From Sphagnum compactum (taxonomy: Eukaryota > Bryophyta > Sphagnopsida > Sphagnales): a DNA stretch of 64,000 bases. This document shows, one piece after another, positions 24,607 to 36,279 of this stretch. The notes beneath the pieces are model-generated. The model saw nothing but the letters and a program-made list of their open reading frames with translations. It did not search any database and was not told the origin of the DNA. Position 1 is the first letter of the stretch. Every line of letters begins with the position of its first letter. Made by a program: the position numbers and the translations under genes. The DNA lies in the NCBI GenBank assembly GCA_965153455.1, contig OZ234496.1, forward strand, positions 1,984,001 through 2,048,000. The letters are read 5' to 3'.

Positions 24607-24806
24607 TCAATATTCAAGAACTTTTACACCACAAATCAAAACACCATGCAACCGAGCCAATGCACCCCTCCTCCTCTAGAGCTTTCCAAAGAGATCAAGA
24701 ACACGATCTGAAGCATCCCAGTTCGGTGGATCTCATAAGTACAAACAAAACAAAACAAACTAAACCCTAAACCCTAAACCCTAACTACCTTGCTTCATAG
24801 ATAAGA
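24607..24806. repeat. Dispersed repeat B, copy 1, carrying an interstitial telomeric insert
   Basis: Aligns with 49261-49436 through attcaatattcaagaactttt, gagctttccaaaga, gatct-aagcatccc, gtggatctcataa and acaaaacaaact. Between acaaact and acctt this copy has about 25 extra bases made of three AAACCCT units plus AACT, which the other copy lacks. Confidence 0.9.
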
Positions 24807-25716
24807 ACCCTGAACAAGGGCCAGAATTAGAACGGAGATGTATGAATTTCTTTTTTAAATCCTTGAACTGGAATTGAAGGTTCCTTCAAATTTTAATTGA
24901 AAAGTAAGAACCAGCGACGACCACATGTCTGCACCCCACCCCAAAAAAAAAACAAAAAAAGAAGCAATGAAAAGGTTGAGAACCACAAACTGGCCCTGCC
25001 ACTGCTCAGTGGAACACGCACGAGAGCTGAAATTCCATACCACATGATGTACTTTCTGCAAGCGCAATGAGCTCCAAACCACTTGTTTCAACATCTTTTT
25101 CTGTGCAGGAAAAAAAGAACTCTAAAATCTTTTTCTATGTCGGAACGATTTCAAATTCAATTGGGAGAAAAGCAACAAAAACTTGTTTGCATGGTGGAAA
25201 GCTCATGCATGAATCACAATTTTTTTAAATATTACTTTTGTGACCCCGACAACAAATTCTTGGGGGCAGAGGAGGGGGTTAGTAAAAAAAATGAAATTAA
25301 AAAATTATTTTTTAAAGATCAAATGTGGAACCAAGAATTACATACAAGCCATCTAAAAAATTAAAATTAAAATTAAATTTTTTTTTAAAAAAAACTCTCT
25401 TTCTCTCTCTTCTTGTGACACTTCTTGTCCTCCTCCTCCCATCATGGATTCCTTTTGAATGGGCACAATTTGTCTTGCACCCAACTTGCAGAGGCTCCTT
25501 TGCTTTTTGGTTCCCTAGTTTCATGGAATTTCACTCACTCATGAACAATATCCCTGTCCTCTCGTTTTGGGTATGTAGCCAAGAAAAATGGAAGATTCAA
25601 TTGCCAGCCATTTGAATAGGTGTAATGGAAGGGTCCTACAATTGATAAACAAATCTTTCATGTTGGGGGAAATACCTTCAAATACAAAGGAAAAAAAAAC
25701 CTCGGAGTGCTTTCCG

Positions 25717-25935
25717 TGGCTATGCTTATAATCCATTGGCTATTGGCCATTGTCCATTGGCTAGTGGTGTTGGCTATTGATATTTACACTAGGGCTATTG
25801 TGGGTATGGTTATAACCAATTGGTTATTGCCCATTGTCCATGGCTATGCTTTAAACCCATTGGCTATTGGCTATGGCTATTGGCCATTGTAAATTGGCTA
25901 TGGTTATTGGGTATTGGTTGTGGGCTATTTGGCTA
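25717..25935. repeat. Degenerate ~20-bp minisatellite (ttggctattggccattg)
   Basis: Variants of ATTGGCTATTGGCCATTGTCC follow one another for about 220 bp. They leave a spurious ORF rich in W, L and I, and fade into further gctatggggcc-type repeats up to about 26190. Confidence 0.85.
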
Positions 25936-26511
25936 TTTGTTATTTTAGGGTTTGATTAAAAGGTTTTTAAGGTTCAGTTGCTTTGGACATATATAGAGCT
26001 ATGGGGCCTAGGGTCATGGGGGCCTAAGGATTATGGCTATATATATTGACATGAAGGCTAGTGTTACAGTAGTTAGTTCCATGGGAGATAAGGCTATTAG
26101 GGGCTATGGGGGCTTGATAACTTATACCATTTAGAGCTATGGCTTTTAGGGTTTAATGTTTACTGCTTAGGGTTTGGTTTGGTAAACTTTAAAAGGTGAT
26201 TTTGAAAAGGTTGAAAGGGTTGTTTTTGAAATTAAAGCACTAATTATGAATAATATTTTCAAGGTAGGGTTTATGGTGGGCAACACCATGAATGCACGTT
26301 AATCATGAAACTAAGCTTAGCAATGTAATTTTAAGGTTATGTTCTATGTCTATGTAGAATGATGAACAAAAATTCAACCCCAATGGAGTGGATTTTGGTG
26401 TAGATTAGGGTCAATGTAAAATTATAAGGTGTAGCTTAGGTTCTCATGAGGGTTATATAAAAAAGAGTTCATTTTAAACATTTTTCTTCTCATTTTCATT
26501 TCAAACCAAAG

Positions 26512-28370
26512 ATGTCTTTTTCAAATGAGAATGATGCTTCTTCTCCTAATAATGATCATTTCACTTCTACCTCACGTAATGAGGATATATTGGAGGGATA
26601 TGGACAAAGAAGACATGGTTATTTTTCATTGCATGACAATTTCCTTACAACTCCCATGAATTTTTCATATCATATGCGATTGAAGATGGGGCGAGGCAAT
26701 CTGTAGACCCAACAATTGTTCTTCGAGATGTGTTGAGTACAATGCGAGCCACTTCAAATTTGTTCAAGACCAACTTCACCTTGGTAGAGTTTGATGAATT
26801 GGCATCTCTAGTTGTCTCAAAATTTCAACCCATTCACCATTTACAAATGAAATTGTCATGCCAACTTTAAGGTTTAAGGTCAGATTTTACTTTATTTTTT
26901 GGGTTTTTCATTTAGGGTTTAAGGTCTGATGTTTATTGTTTATGGTTAAGGTTTATATTTTAGGCCTTAGGATTAGGGTTTAAGGTCTGATTTTTGTCCA
27001 TTAAAAATAGGTGTTAGGATTTAAACTTTAGGGTTCAGGGTTCAATTTTTGTTTTCAGGGTTATGGTTTAGGGGTTGAGTTTTTAGGTCTGATTTCTTTT
27101 GCTTAGGGTTAGGGTTTTCAGGTCTGAAATTTAGGGTTTAGGTTCTGATTTTTCTTGTTTAGGATTAAGGTTTAGGGGTTGGGTTTTCAGGTCTAAAAAT
27201 TAGGGTTTAGGGTATGATTTGTTTCTTAAGGTTAGGGTTTTCAGGTTTGAAATTAAAGTTTAATTTTTTGTTGTTTGGGATTAAGGTTTAAGTTTTAGAG
27301 TTTAAATGTTAGGTCTTCAGGTCTGATTTTTCTTGCTTAGGGTTAGATCTAGCTTTCAAGCCTCAGGGTGTTTGTTTGCAGGTTTGAAATTTAGGGTTTA
27401 GGGTCTGATTTTTGTTGTGTAGGATTAGAGCTTAGGTTTTAGAGTTTCAGAGTTGGGTTCAGGTCTGATTTTTTGGCTTAATGTTAGGGTTTACATTTTA
27501 GGCCTTAAGGGTTAGGGTTTTCAGGTTTGAAATTTAGTGTTTTCAAATCTAATGGGTTTTATTGCATCATCATAGGTGAGGTTTTAGTTGTATCAAGTAG
27601 GCCTTCCAAGTTGACACCTGAACAATGCCTCCTCAATTTCATTCTTTACATGAAACATGACAATGTCACCACGTATGACACCTTCATGTGAAATTGGTCA
27701 AAATCTACATTCTGTGATGATGCATTGTTCATTGCATCAACCATGCGCTCTCAAATGAAATCCAGTGGCCCACCCCTAAGGAAAGGGTTAGGTTAAGGAT
27801 GCATTTGCAAGAATTGTTAAGGTGTATTGGGTTCATTGATGGGACATTGATTGAGATTTGCAAGCCCTAACAAAATAAAACACATTACACATGGTTCAAT
27901 GGGTGGAAAAACATCTACGCAATGAACAACATAGTCATCCTAGATCATCAGGGCTTGTTCATTTACATAAACAATGGTTACCCAGACTCCTATCATGACA
28001 TGAACATTTTACAACACTCGAATGTTTATAGGGCTTGGTGCCAATACTTCACCCATAGGGATGATTACTTTAAATATCTTTTAGGAGATCCGAGTTATAT
28101 GGGTGAGGAGATGTTCATTATGCATAAAATAGGGCGATAAGAGCTGCCACAAATTCTAACCATAATGTTGTGCGAACCTATAACAAGATGCAAGCAAGTT
28201 TTAGGGTGTAAATAGAGTGGGGCATAAGCGGGTTGAAAAGAAATTGGAGGCACTTCTTGAAGAGGTTTGATTTAAGAAAACCAAAATATTCACATTTGTT
28301 TCAAACTACAATTTTCTTAACTACTTTCTTGCACATGAGACACATGAACCTCACATATGAAGTCATAGTT
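26512..28370 (+). pseudogene. PIF/Harbinger-type transposase pseudogene
   Basis: Conserved DDE_Tnp_4 blocks are readable in order: N-terminal VLRDVLSTMR...LVEFDELASLV (about 26720-26820), SRPSKLTPEQCLLNFILYMK (about 27597-27655), IGFIDGTLIEI (about 27830-27860, first catalytic Asp), NNIVILDHQGLFIYINNGYP then DSYHDMNIL (about 27925-28010), LGDPSYMGEEM (about 28085-28120), and the C-terminal block IEWGISGLKRNW...FLHMRHMNLTYEV (about 28215-28360). It is dead: at least three frameshifts (near 26690, 26835 and 28130) and in-frame stops (within FM*NWSK, after EICKP, and at RV*IEWG). An intron of about 700 bp appears to sit at 26872-27575. Terminal repeats were not identified. The element encodes DNA-cutting transposase for its own movement and has no host role that I can see. 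Confidence 0.85.
26872..27575 (+). repeat. Telomere-like degenerate minisatellite filling the transposase intron
   Basis: Dozens of variants of TTTAGGGTTT-AGGTCTGATTTTT occupy the interval almost completely. The borders look like splice sites: TTTAAG|GTTTAAG on the left and ATCATCATAG|GTGAGG on the right. Joining them links PTLR to the VLVVSSRPSKL block in the expected protein order. Confidence 0.75.
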
Positions 28371-28740
28371 TGAAATGGGTTGATCAAAATGGTTCATTTA
28401 ATTTATGGGTCATGGTTTAGTCTGATTTTTTGGGTTGATCAAAATGCTAACTCAATTAAACATGGATGGGCTAGGGACTTCTAATTACAAATCCAAAATT
28501 AATCTAATCCATGTTCTAAATTTATCCTATGTGATGACACATATGTTTCTAGCTATCTTTAAGTTACTATTCTCTACCTTATTCGATCTTTAATTGATGA
28601 TGTCAACTTTGCTAACTAAGAAGGTGTCTAAAATCTTGAAGGTTGTAGAAAAACAAGATGCACCTATTGACATGTTCTTGGATTGGATTTGTAGCATCTT
28701 TGCCTTAGTCATTAACCTATCACTATCACTTGTAGATGGC

Positions 28741-28878
28741 TTAGAGCATAATGAAGCATTAGGGTTAGACATAAGAGCTAATAATTCAGCAGAATCAGAT
28801 GATAGGGTTGAGGGTGTAAATACATGTGACCTATCTAACAAACTTTGACGTCTTTCCAAAACCTTTTTGGTAAGGAGT
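28741..28878. repeat. Dispersed repeat C, copy 1
   Basis: Shares gatagggttgagggtgtaaa, tgacctatctaacaaact and related sequence with 29706-29832. On the minus strand both encode similar peptides (LLDRSHVFTPSTLSS and LLDRSLVFTPSTLSS), so both are probably remnants of one mobile-element protein that I do not recognise. Confidence 0.8.
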
Positions 28879-29705
28879 TGGGGCATATTCCTTAACTTGC
28901 AGCACTTCGGGGGTAGAGGGGCGTGTTGGAGCTCTGGGATGGGGACTAAGAGGAATGACAAATGGGTCAATTATTCACACGGACCTACACAAATCAAACA
29001 ACAAGTTGGTTAGTGCATACTTGGAACATTTTTGGTGCACATATGAAACAGGCAAACACGGACTCACAAGATTCACCACAGCCCGGACTTGGGGGAAGCC
29101 ATCACCTTCCCCCTTATAATATTTTTTGTGCCTGACCACAAGGCCAGCACCCAAATGTCATTTTGTCCCGGGACTCCCAAGTGGGAGTCCTGAAATTCCC
29201 TAAATTGGGACTTTTACAATTTTGGAGGCCATAACTTTGTGTGCAAACCTCTGATTGAGATGAGGTCTAAAGCAAAATTGTAGCCCTCTTTGAGATCTTT
29301 CCAAAGATATGTGGCATGCCACCTGCATGCAAGGAAATCAAGACGATTCTTGACTTTTAGTGGTCGGGAGTCAAATTGGCAGTTTGACTCCCGGCCCTTT
29401 TTTTGGTTATAACTTATGTTTTAAGTGCCCAAATGGGTCGTGTGAGTCCATTTTAGGCATCTACGTTTCGAGAGCTTTCCCATGATATAAAGAACTTTTC
29501 AATCCAATGAATTTTGACCCCTACCATCGCTCTCTAAAATTTGGGACTCCAACTTCCAAAGTGGGATTGGGAGTGTGTGGGTTCATTCCCTCACACTCTC
29601 CTACACTCCCGAGAGCATGAAATGTGACTCCCGGGCTTCACTCTTGGCCCGCACCTTTGCAAACCTTTGCCTTGGTCGCGAGCCCGAGGCCAGGGTTGTG
29701 CCAAT
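28879..29705. other. Spacer between the two copies of repeat C
   Basis: More GC-rich than its surroundings, with recurring gactcccgg and gggactcc words. No ORF of note. It could be part of a retroelement LTR, but I found no terminal TG...CA pair with a target duplication. Confidence 0.35.
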
Positions 29706-29832
29706 TAAAGTCTAATGAAACATTAGGGTTAGACATAAGATATGTTAGTTCAGCAGAACCAGATGATAGGGTTGAGGGTGTAAATACAAGTGACCTATCT
29801 AACAAACTTGGACGTCTTTTCAAAACATTTTT
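29706..29832. repeat. Dispersed repeat C, copy 2
   Basis: Second copy of the 28741-28878 sequence. The minus-strand ORF over it (29638-29940) reads NVLKRRPSLLDRSLVFTPST. The unit continues to the right beyond where copy 1 stops. Confidence 0.8.
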
Positions 29833-30669
29833 GGTTGCATGTTCATATGTGGCCCTTAAGTATTCTAACACTTCATCACGTTGCAATGTGGCTCTTTTTG
29901 ACCCCTCTTCATTGTTAGTTATTGTTTTTAACTCCTTCAAGGTGTCACGAAAATAATCCCTTTGAAGTTTTTATTGCAAAAACTAAATATGGGTGATGCA
30001 GTTGGTAATCTATGTAAATGTGCTTCCACACTATAACATGGATGAGTTGAGTCATAGGTATTTTACCCATGTTATAGCTTGCAAAATGATTTTTATAAAT
30101 AACTACCATGGTGTTAAAGTGGGGAGACTTCATGATCTATCTAAAAACCTTTTTCTCTAGGGGACCTTAGCTTTGTGTAATGCAACAAATTCAAATTATT
30201 GCATTTCTTGTAGGTTTGATATTTTTGTGCGTACCCAAAGGTCTGCCATCCTTGGAAACATGCACATAACATAATTGGACAATTGCATTCATACCAAAAT
30301 ACATTGAAAATGTTTAGATATAATCAAAGCAAATGATCAAAAATAATGATTTGAAACAAAATAATGACTAGGTTTTTTTAATCAAAATAATGATCAGAAA
30401 CAATGCAAAGATCCAAATAATGACTAATAGTGACTAGCAATGATTATTAACAATGAACAGCAATAGTGACCAACAATGACTAGTAATGATAATATAGATT
30501 GTAGATAAAAATGATGATCAAGAGAAAATTGTAACCCATTAAAAACACCAATTAAAACTAAAAATGTTCATTTGATATTTAATCCATGTCAAACATAAGG
30601 GTTATGCTAATGGGATATGATTAAGGATTGAGAATCCATAATCAATAAGAAGATGATGATCAAGACCAA

Positions 30670-31135
30670 AATGTTGATCATTGGTTTGACCATAACATTG
30701 TAGGCAATTGGGACAATCTAACTAGAATGGGAATTCAAACCATTATGACCACCAATTGGGGCTAGACATGGGGATTTCTAATATGATGCAACAAAACACA
30801 TGAATTTTTTTATCTCCACATCATCAAAACCAAAATCAACATTTTGATGATGATCATAAAAAAAATGCAAACAATGTCCATTGGCCATTTAACTGGAAAA
30901 GATGATTTTGACAACCACATCATGAGAAAAAAAAACTATCAGACCACAAGGGGTTTGTGGGTTGCGGATTAAAGAATGATCAAACCATAATGAAGAAAAG
31001 GATGATGGTCAAAAGAAGAATTTGGAACATTTTGACTAGTCACTAAAGTGAAGGGTATGCATTTGAAACTTGAACCAACAAAATCATAGAAGTTTTGACC
31101 ACCACCACCACCATATCCAGATGAAAACCACCAAG
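30670..31135. repeat. Dispersed repeat D, copy 1
   Basis: About 430-470 bp shared with 34385-34855: ccattatgaccaccaa, gggctagacatggg, tcaacattttgatgatga, ttgacaaccacatcatgaga, gaaccaacaaaatcata. Minus-strand peptides in both read QNxYDFVGSxFKC...FDHHPF, so a coding sequence probably underlies the repeat. Confidence 0.85.
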
Positions 31136-31396
31136 GTTTTAAAGAAAAAATCTTGTCTTTTTTCACTTTTACACATTGTGTCTACTATTCAATTTGACTA
31201 CATTTCAACTACATTTGGTTATCATAAGTTTGTAAGTGGCTTGTTGCATTAATTAATGGTCAATATTATTCATAGTTGTTACATTATTATTTTGTTTACG
31301 TATGAATATAATTTGGACCTTTTTTTAATTAAAAAAAAACTCAAATTGTTGAAATGAAAATTAAAGAACCGTTGTTTTTTTACACTATGCATTATA

Positions 31397-32095
31397 ATGG
31401 GTTAGTGATTTTTTTATATCTTTTCAACTATCAACATGGTACATAAGTTGAACCATCAATTTTTAACATGTTAAAACCATTATTTATGAGTTGCATTTTA
31501 CACTTACCACGATTTATTAAAATACATGTAACAATTAAAAACCCCACATTTATATTGGAACAAATTAATGATTTTTTTCACATCTTTTGAATTATCAGCA
31601 TAGGTACATGAATTAAAGCATTTATTTTTAATATGTGAAAATCTTTATTCACAAGTTGCATTTTGCATTTATTAAAATATATTGAAACACATGTAATTGA
31701 ATGCTTTATAATTATATTTGAATGGTTTAGTAAGCTTTTCACATTTTTTGAATTATCAACAATTTTAAATGAGTTGAATCATGCATTTTGAACTTATTGA
31801 AACCATTATTCAAATATTGCATATTGCACTTATTAGTATATATTAAAATACACATAACTTAATGCCTCACATTTATACTTGAAAGAGTTAATAATTTTTT
31901 TCACATCTTTTAATTTATTAACATTTGCACATGAATTGAATCATTCACTTTGAATGTGTTAAATCCATTATTTATGAATTACATTTCTAACTCACCATAA
32001 TTTTTTGAAATGGATGTATAAAAACTAGGCAAGTTTCACATTTACATTTGAATGGGTTAATGATTAAGTCAAATGTTTATGCATGTAAAGTCTAG
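31397..32095. repeat. Satellite-like tandem array, monomer ~162 bp, four and a fraction copies
   Basis: Monomers start at about 31397, 31559, 31722, 31883 and 32052. Each begins atgggttaatgattttttt or a variant, followed by cacatcttttgaattatcaac, a gttgcattttgcacttat block and cacatttatatttgaa at the end. Copies have diverged strongly. The period falls in the 150-180 bp range usual for plant centromeric and subtelomeric satellites. Confidence 0.8.
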
Positions 32096-32099
32096 GATG

Positions 32100-34380
32100 C
32101 ATGTAGACCTTTAAATTATAAATTTTTCATATAGTAAATTATTGTACATTTATGTAAATTAGAATGTATGTTTGTTTTAAGTAGCATGGACAAGTTTTTT
32201 TATTATGAAGGTTCATGATGTCACATTAAAAACCTTTAGAATTAATCCAAAAATTTCCCCCATTTTTAATCTTGGCATATGAAAAAATAATCAATGTTAA
32301 AAAAGATTAATTTTTAATTTTTAAATTAAAATATATTAATTTTAAATAATAAAAATGTATTAATATTTTATACTTATTATTATTATTTTAGAAAATCAAA
32401 TAAATGAATGAATTATAAATGATGATCATATAATTACATCCATGAATTTTTCATCTTTTTATTTTTTCAAATTTTTGGTATTCTTCAAGATCATCAACAA
32501 CAAAATTTAACCATGTTTTAGTTGTAGGCCATGTATATGGAAGTATAAATTTGTTAAAATATTTTTATATTTTGGCTACAAGTCCTAAAACCCATTGTAA
32601 AATTATAACATTAAAAACATAAAATTTGCAAATTCTTGATTTTTAATTTAAATATAATTTGTTGATGTTAATGGCTTTTTTATGTTTGTAAAATGATGGA
32701 AATTCAACACCAAATAAACATTCAGTTACTTCATTAATATTTATTTTAATATTTTCAAAAACATTATAGTGATTTCAAAGATTGAGCTTAAAACATTTTA
32801 AATAAATATGATGTTGGAATTTTTTATTTATTTAAAGTTGAAATTATTAGAATTATTTTTAAAAAATATTTATCATGATTATTTTTTTCCCCCAAATTTG
32901 TGATGTCAAACTTTTCACAAATGTTTTGTTGTTTACATTTTTCCTTGAATTTGCACAATTTTTCCCGTTCTTTTCCGAATAAGAATTGCCAAATTAAAAA
33001 AATCTGAAACCAATAAAAACATGTTGGTGGGGGGGGGGGTAGTCAAACTATTTATGTTATTTTTATTTTTACAAAGGAAATGAACGTAAAATTATTCTTA
33101 CATCATTAAAAAAAAATGATTTAAAAATTTATATATGTAACTAATCATTTGTATTAGTGTATGATTCATATTGCTAAAAACATTTGCTATTGAAAATTAA
33201 ATGGTTATATTGTCTACTTAATTAATTTTTCTTCTCATGGTTAATTTTCGCCAATTTAAAAGGCAACAACATTAACAAAGGATTTTTTTGAAAGAAAAGA
33301 ATTAAAAAATTTTCAAATTTAAAATATACATCGTTAACCTTTTACAATAAATTATAGTAGGTAATCATATTATTGAAGGATTCAAACAAGTTTCCAACTT
33401 CACAAGTTGTTTATAACTAAATGTGGTTAAATGTTTTTATGGATGATCGCCATTTTAACAACATCACAAAAATAAATAAAAAGTTTTGTACTTAATCATA
33501 TTGGGGAAAATAGAAACTTGCAATTCTTAAAAGCTAAACACATTTTACATAATGAAAATAACATTAGTTCAAGACTTAATGAATCCATTTTTGAATTCAC
33601 ATTGAATTCACAAAGATTGTAGATCAATTTAAATAAAAATATGTTTATTAATTTATTCATGACATGTTATTTTAACCTTTTATATTTAAGATTTATTAAT
33701 TACATTAATGTTTTAAAATACATTATTGAATAAGCTTCAAGATCATGTTTTCATTTGAAGCATTTGAATAATTTTGAAACAAAAAATGTATGTTAAAGTT
33801 TGAAATTCCTAAACAATTTCATGCCAAACATAATAAATTTTAAAAAAAATTCATAGTTAAATTTTTTTTGAAATGATTTGGTGGTCAAAACTTTGGTATG
33901 CCAAGTCATGAGGTCTTCAAACCTTGATGATTGCATGCATCAATGCATATTGTATAAATGTTGTACATGAACATGTATATCATGGTGATGGTGTCAATTT
34001 GTTTTTGACAAAACCAAAAAATTAATATAATCTATGATTTCATAATTCAAAAAAAAGAAACTCGAAACAAATCAAAAATTTTGTATGATGATGTGGCACT
34101 TTATTCCACATCATATTAACTTATGACATCATATATCCATGTCAAAACTTTAAAATTAAAAATTATTTAGTGTGTAAAATGACTAAAAAACATTTCATTA
34201 AAAATGTCATAATCAACTAATTTTTTTTTACCAAAATCATATAAGTTGCATGTTAGTCAATTTTGTCCCATTTATTGAAAGCCTAGTGAATTTGGGTAGT
34301 GAAAAAGGACAAGATTTGTTCTTGTGGTCCAAAATCACCAAATGCATATGTTATTTAGGGTTAGGGTATGATAGACCAAA
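32100..34380. other. Very AT-rich gene-free DNA
   Basis: Dominated by A/T runs with a single 11-base G run near 33029. I see no gene, RNA or structured repeat. Confidence 0.6.
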
Positions 34381-34384
34381 ATGT

Positions 34385-34855
34385 CGATCAAGAATGTGAC
34401 TAGAATGGGAGGGTTAAACCATTATGACCACCAACTAGGGCTAGACATGGGAATCTTAGATATGATGCAACAAATACATGAAATTTTGATCATCACATCA
34501 TTAGAATTAGAATCAACATTTTGATGATGATTGTATGAAAATGTAAATGATGTCCACTTGCCATTTAACTGGAAGTGTTGATTTCAGATCTAATTCAACC
34601 CAATCAACCATATTTTGACAACCACATCATGAGAAAAAAACCCACTAAGATGACCAATGCGGGTTGTGGGTTAGGGAATGATTAGGCTAGAATCAAAAAA
34701 AGGATGATGGTCAAAAAAAGAATTTGGAGCATTTAAATTAGTCATTGAAGTTAAGGGTTTGCATTTGAAACATGAACCAACAAAATCATAACAATTTTGA
34801 CCATTGCCATCATCATATTTAGAATCAAAACCACTAGAACCATTAAGACTCACTA
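34385..34855. repeat. Dispersed repeat D, copy 2
   Basis: Partner of 30670-31135. This copy adjoins the F-box-like ORF to its right, while the other copy has lost that part. Confidence 0.85.
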
Positions 34856-34930
34856 AAGGAAATATGGGCAATGATATTCATGTGGTTCAAAATTCTAAAA
34901 GTGTACATAATGAAAGTTCATATACAAATT

Positions 34931-35903
34931 TCAAGTTTCAATATCATATAATGAATCTAGTGAGTCATCGGCCATGATGCAATATTGTAGGCATTCTAAT
35001 TCAAATTTCAACCAAGCTTTAAGAGAAAGCCTTAGAAGACCTTGTATAACAATTGTGTGATGGTAAGAAGTATTGTCAAATTTCACAATTTCTAAGGCTT
35101 TCCCTACCATAGTTCCACCCATAACCTTGAACCAAGCTTTGTTTATTCGACGATGATGCCATAACATGGACGGGTCCATGGGCAACCAAATGAATAAATG
35201 TTCAATAACAAAGTCATCCATCAAAAGGGGTAGTAAAAGGCCATGGCTCTTACATAAAAGTTTGAAATTTTGTGGACTGGTTGAGTTATAAAATTTATAA
35301 AATTTGTATAGAACTTGTAGAACTTGGCTTGTACAATTTCTAGTGTTCATGGAGGTTTTAGGCCATTGTCAATGGGTTTTGGGGTTGAAGAATGTTCATG
35401 AAATGTAGGTTTTAGGGGATCCAATTTTTTAAATTCCTTCAATGATTAGGCAAACCATGAAGAGATTAAGGTTTACAAAAGTTTGCAAAGTTTGAAAGTG
35501 ACACACAAACTAAATGAGTAAACATTGAAAGTGCCATAATGAAAACAAAAACGTTTGGCACATGGGTGAGGTTTTTTGGGTGACGATTGTAGAAAACTTC
35601 GTTTTCATTGTAACTACTTGATACGAGGGTCATGGTTGTAATTAAAACTAAGCCTCATTTGAGAAAAATGTTGAGGTAAAGTTGTTGGTGCTATTGTTGC
35701 AAAACCAAACATAGGATGTAAGATGGATAGTCAAGTGGGTTTCCTTCGCAATGCACTCTCCATGATGCACTTCTTTGCGAATGTTTACGATGTAGATTCC
35801 CTTTCTTGACTCTTGTTTCCACAATGTTAAACCTTTTTTCCAAGCCTTTGGTGTGCTTTCTAAACCTTTTGAGATCAAAAAACCCTTGAAAAATGAGTCT
35901 CAA
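34931..35903 (-). pseudogene. Degraded repeat-associated gene with F-box-like segment
   Basis: A 139-codon ORF (34931-35350) contains DDFVIEHLFIWLPMDPSMLW then HHRRINKAWFKVMG, which has the L-P-x(n)-R-x-N-x-x-W spacing of an F-box. Upstream on the same strand (35691-35903) another ORF reads FFDLKRFRKHTKGLEKRFN and is basic; downstream the tail appears to run into repeat D. No single frame joins them. I cannot name the family. Presence of a second partial copy (repeat D) suggests a mobile or amplified gene. Confidence 0.35.
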
Positions 35904-36107
35904 CGATAGAGGAGAGCGAGATGTGAACCAAATGTGCCAGGTGTCCGACTAGTTTCATGTCAAATTAGTGATGAAAAATTGGTTTCACCCCTCGTTAAGG
36001 CCCTTTGTTATTTTTGGGTGTTGAATTGGACATTACGATTCGTGAATTTGAGAAACACAACCTTCCAATGTTGAGTTTGTCAGACTTTACAGATAACGTT
36101 ATTATTA

Positions 36108-36276
36108 CATGGGTTTGTGTTTTTGCACACAAATGTTGTGCAATTAAAACATGTGCAATGCACATATAATAAAATGAAATATTTTCAATCGCTTGAGAAA
36201 TATTTCATTGTATTTATACATGCATCATATATGTTTTAAATGCACAACATTCGTGTGCAAAAAACACAAACTCATG
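36108..36276. repeat. Foldback: ~75-bp inverted repeats around a short loop
   Basis: The left arm (catgggtttgtgttttt, gcacacaaatgttgtgca, aaaatgaaatattt) is the imperfect reverse complement of the right arm (aaatatttcatt, tgcacaacattcgtgtgc, aaacacaaactcatg). The whole folds into one long hairpin of 169 bp. Likely a MITE; a small-RNA precursor is possible. No clear target duplication. Confidence 0.8.
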
Positions 36277-36279
36277 AAA

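Noticed and set aside
28920-29705. Solo LTR between the copies of repeat C
   Set aside because: A TGTTGGAG start is present, but I could not find a matching CA end with a target duplication, nor a primer-binding site.
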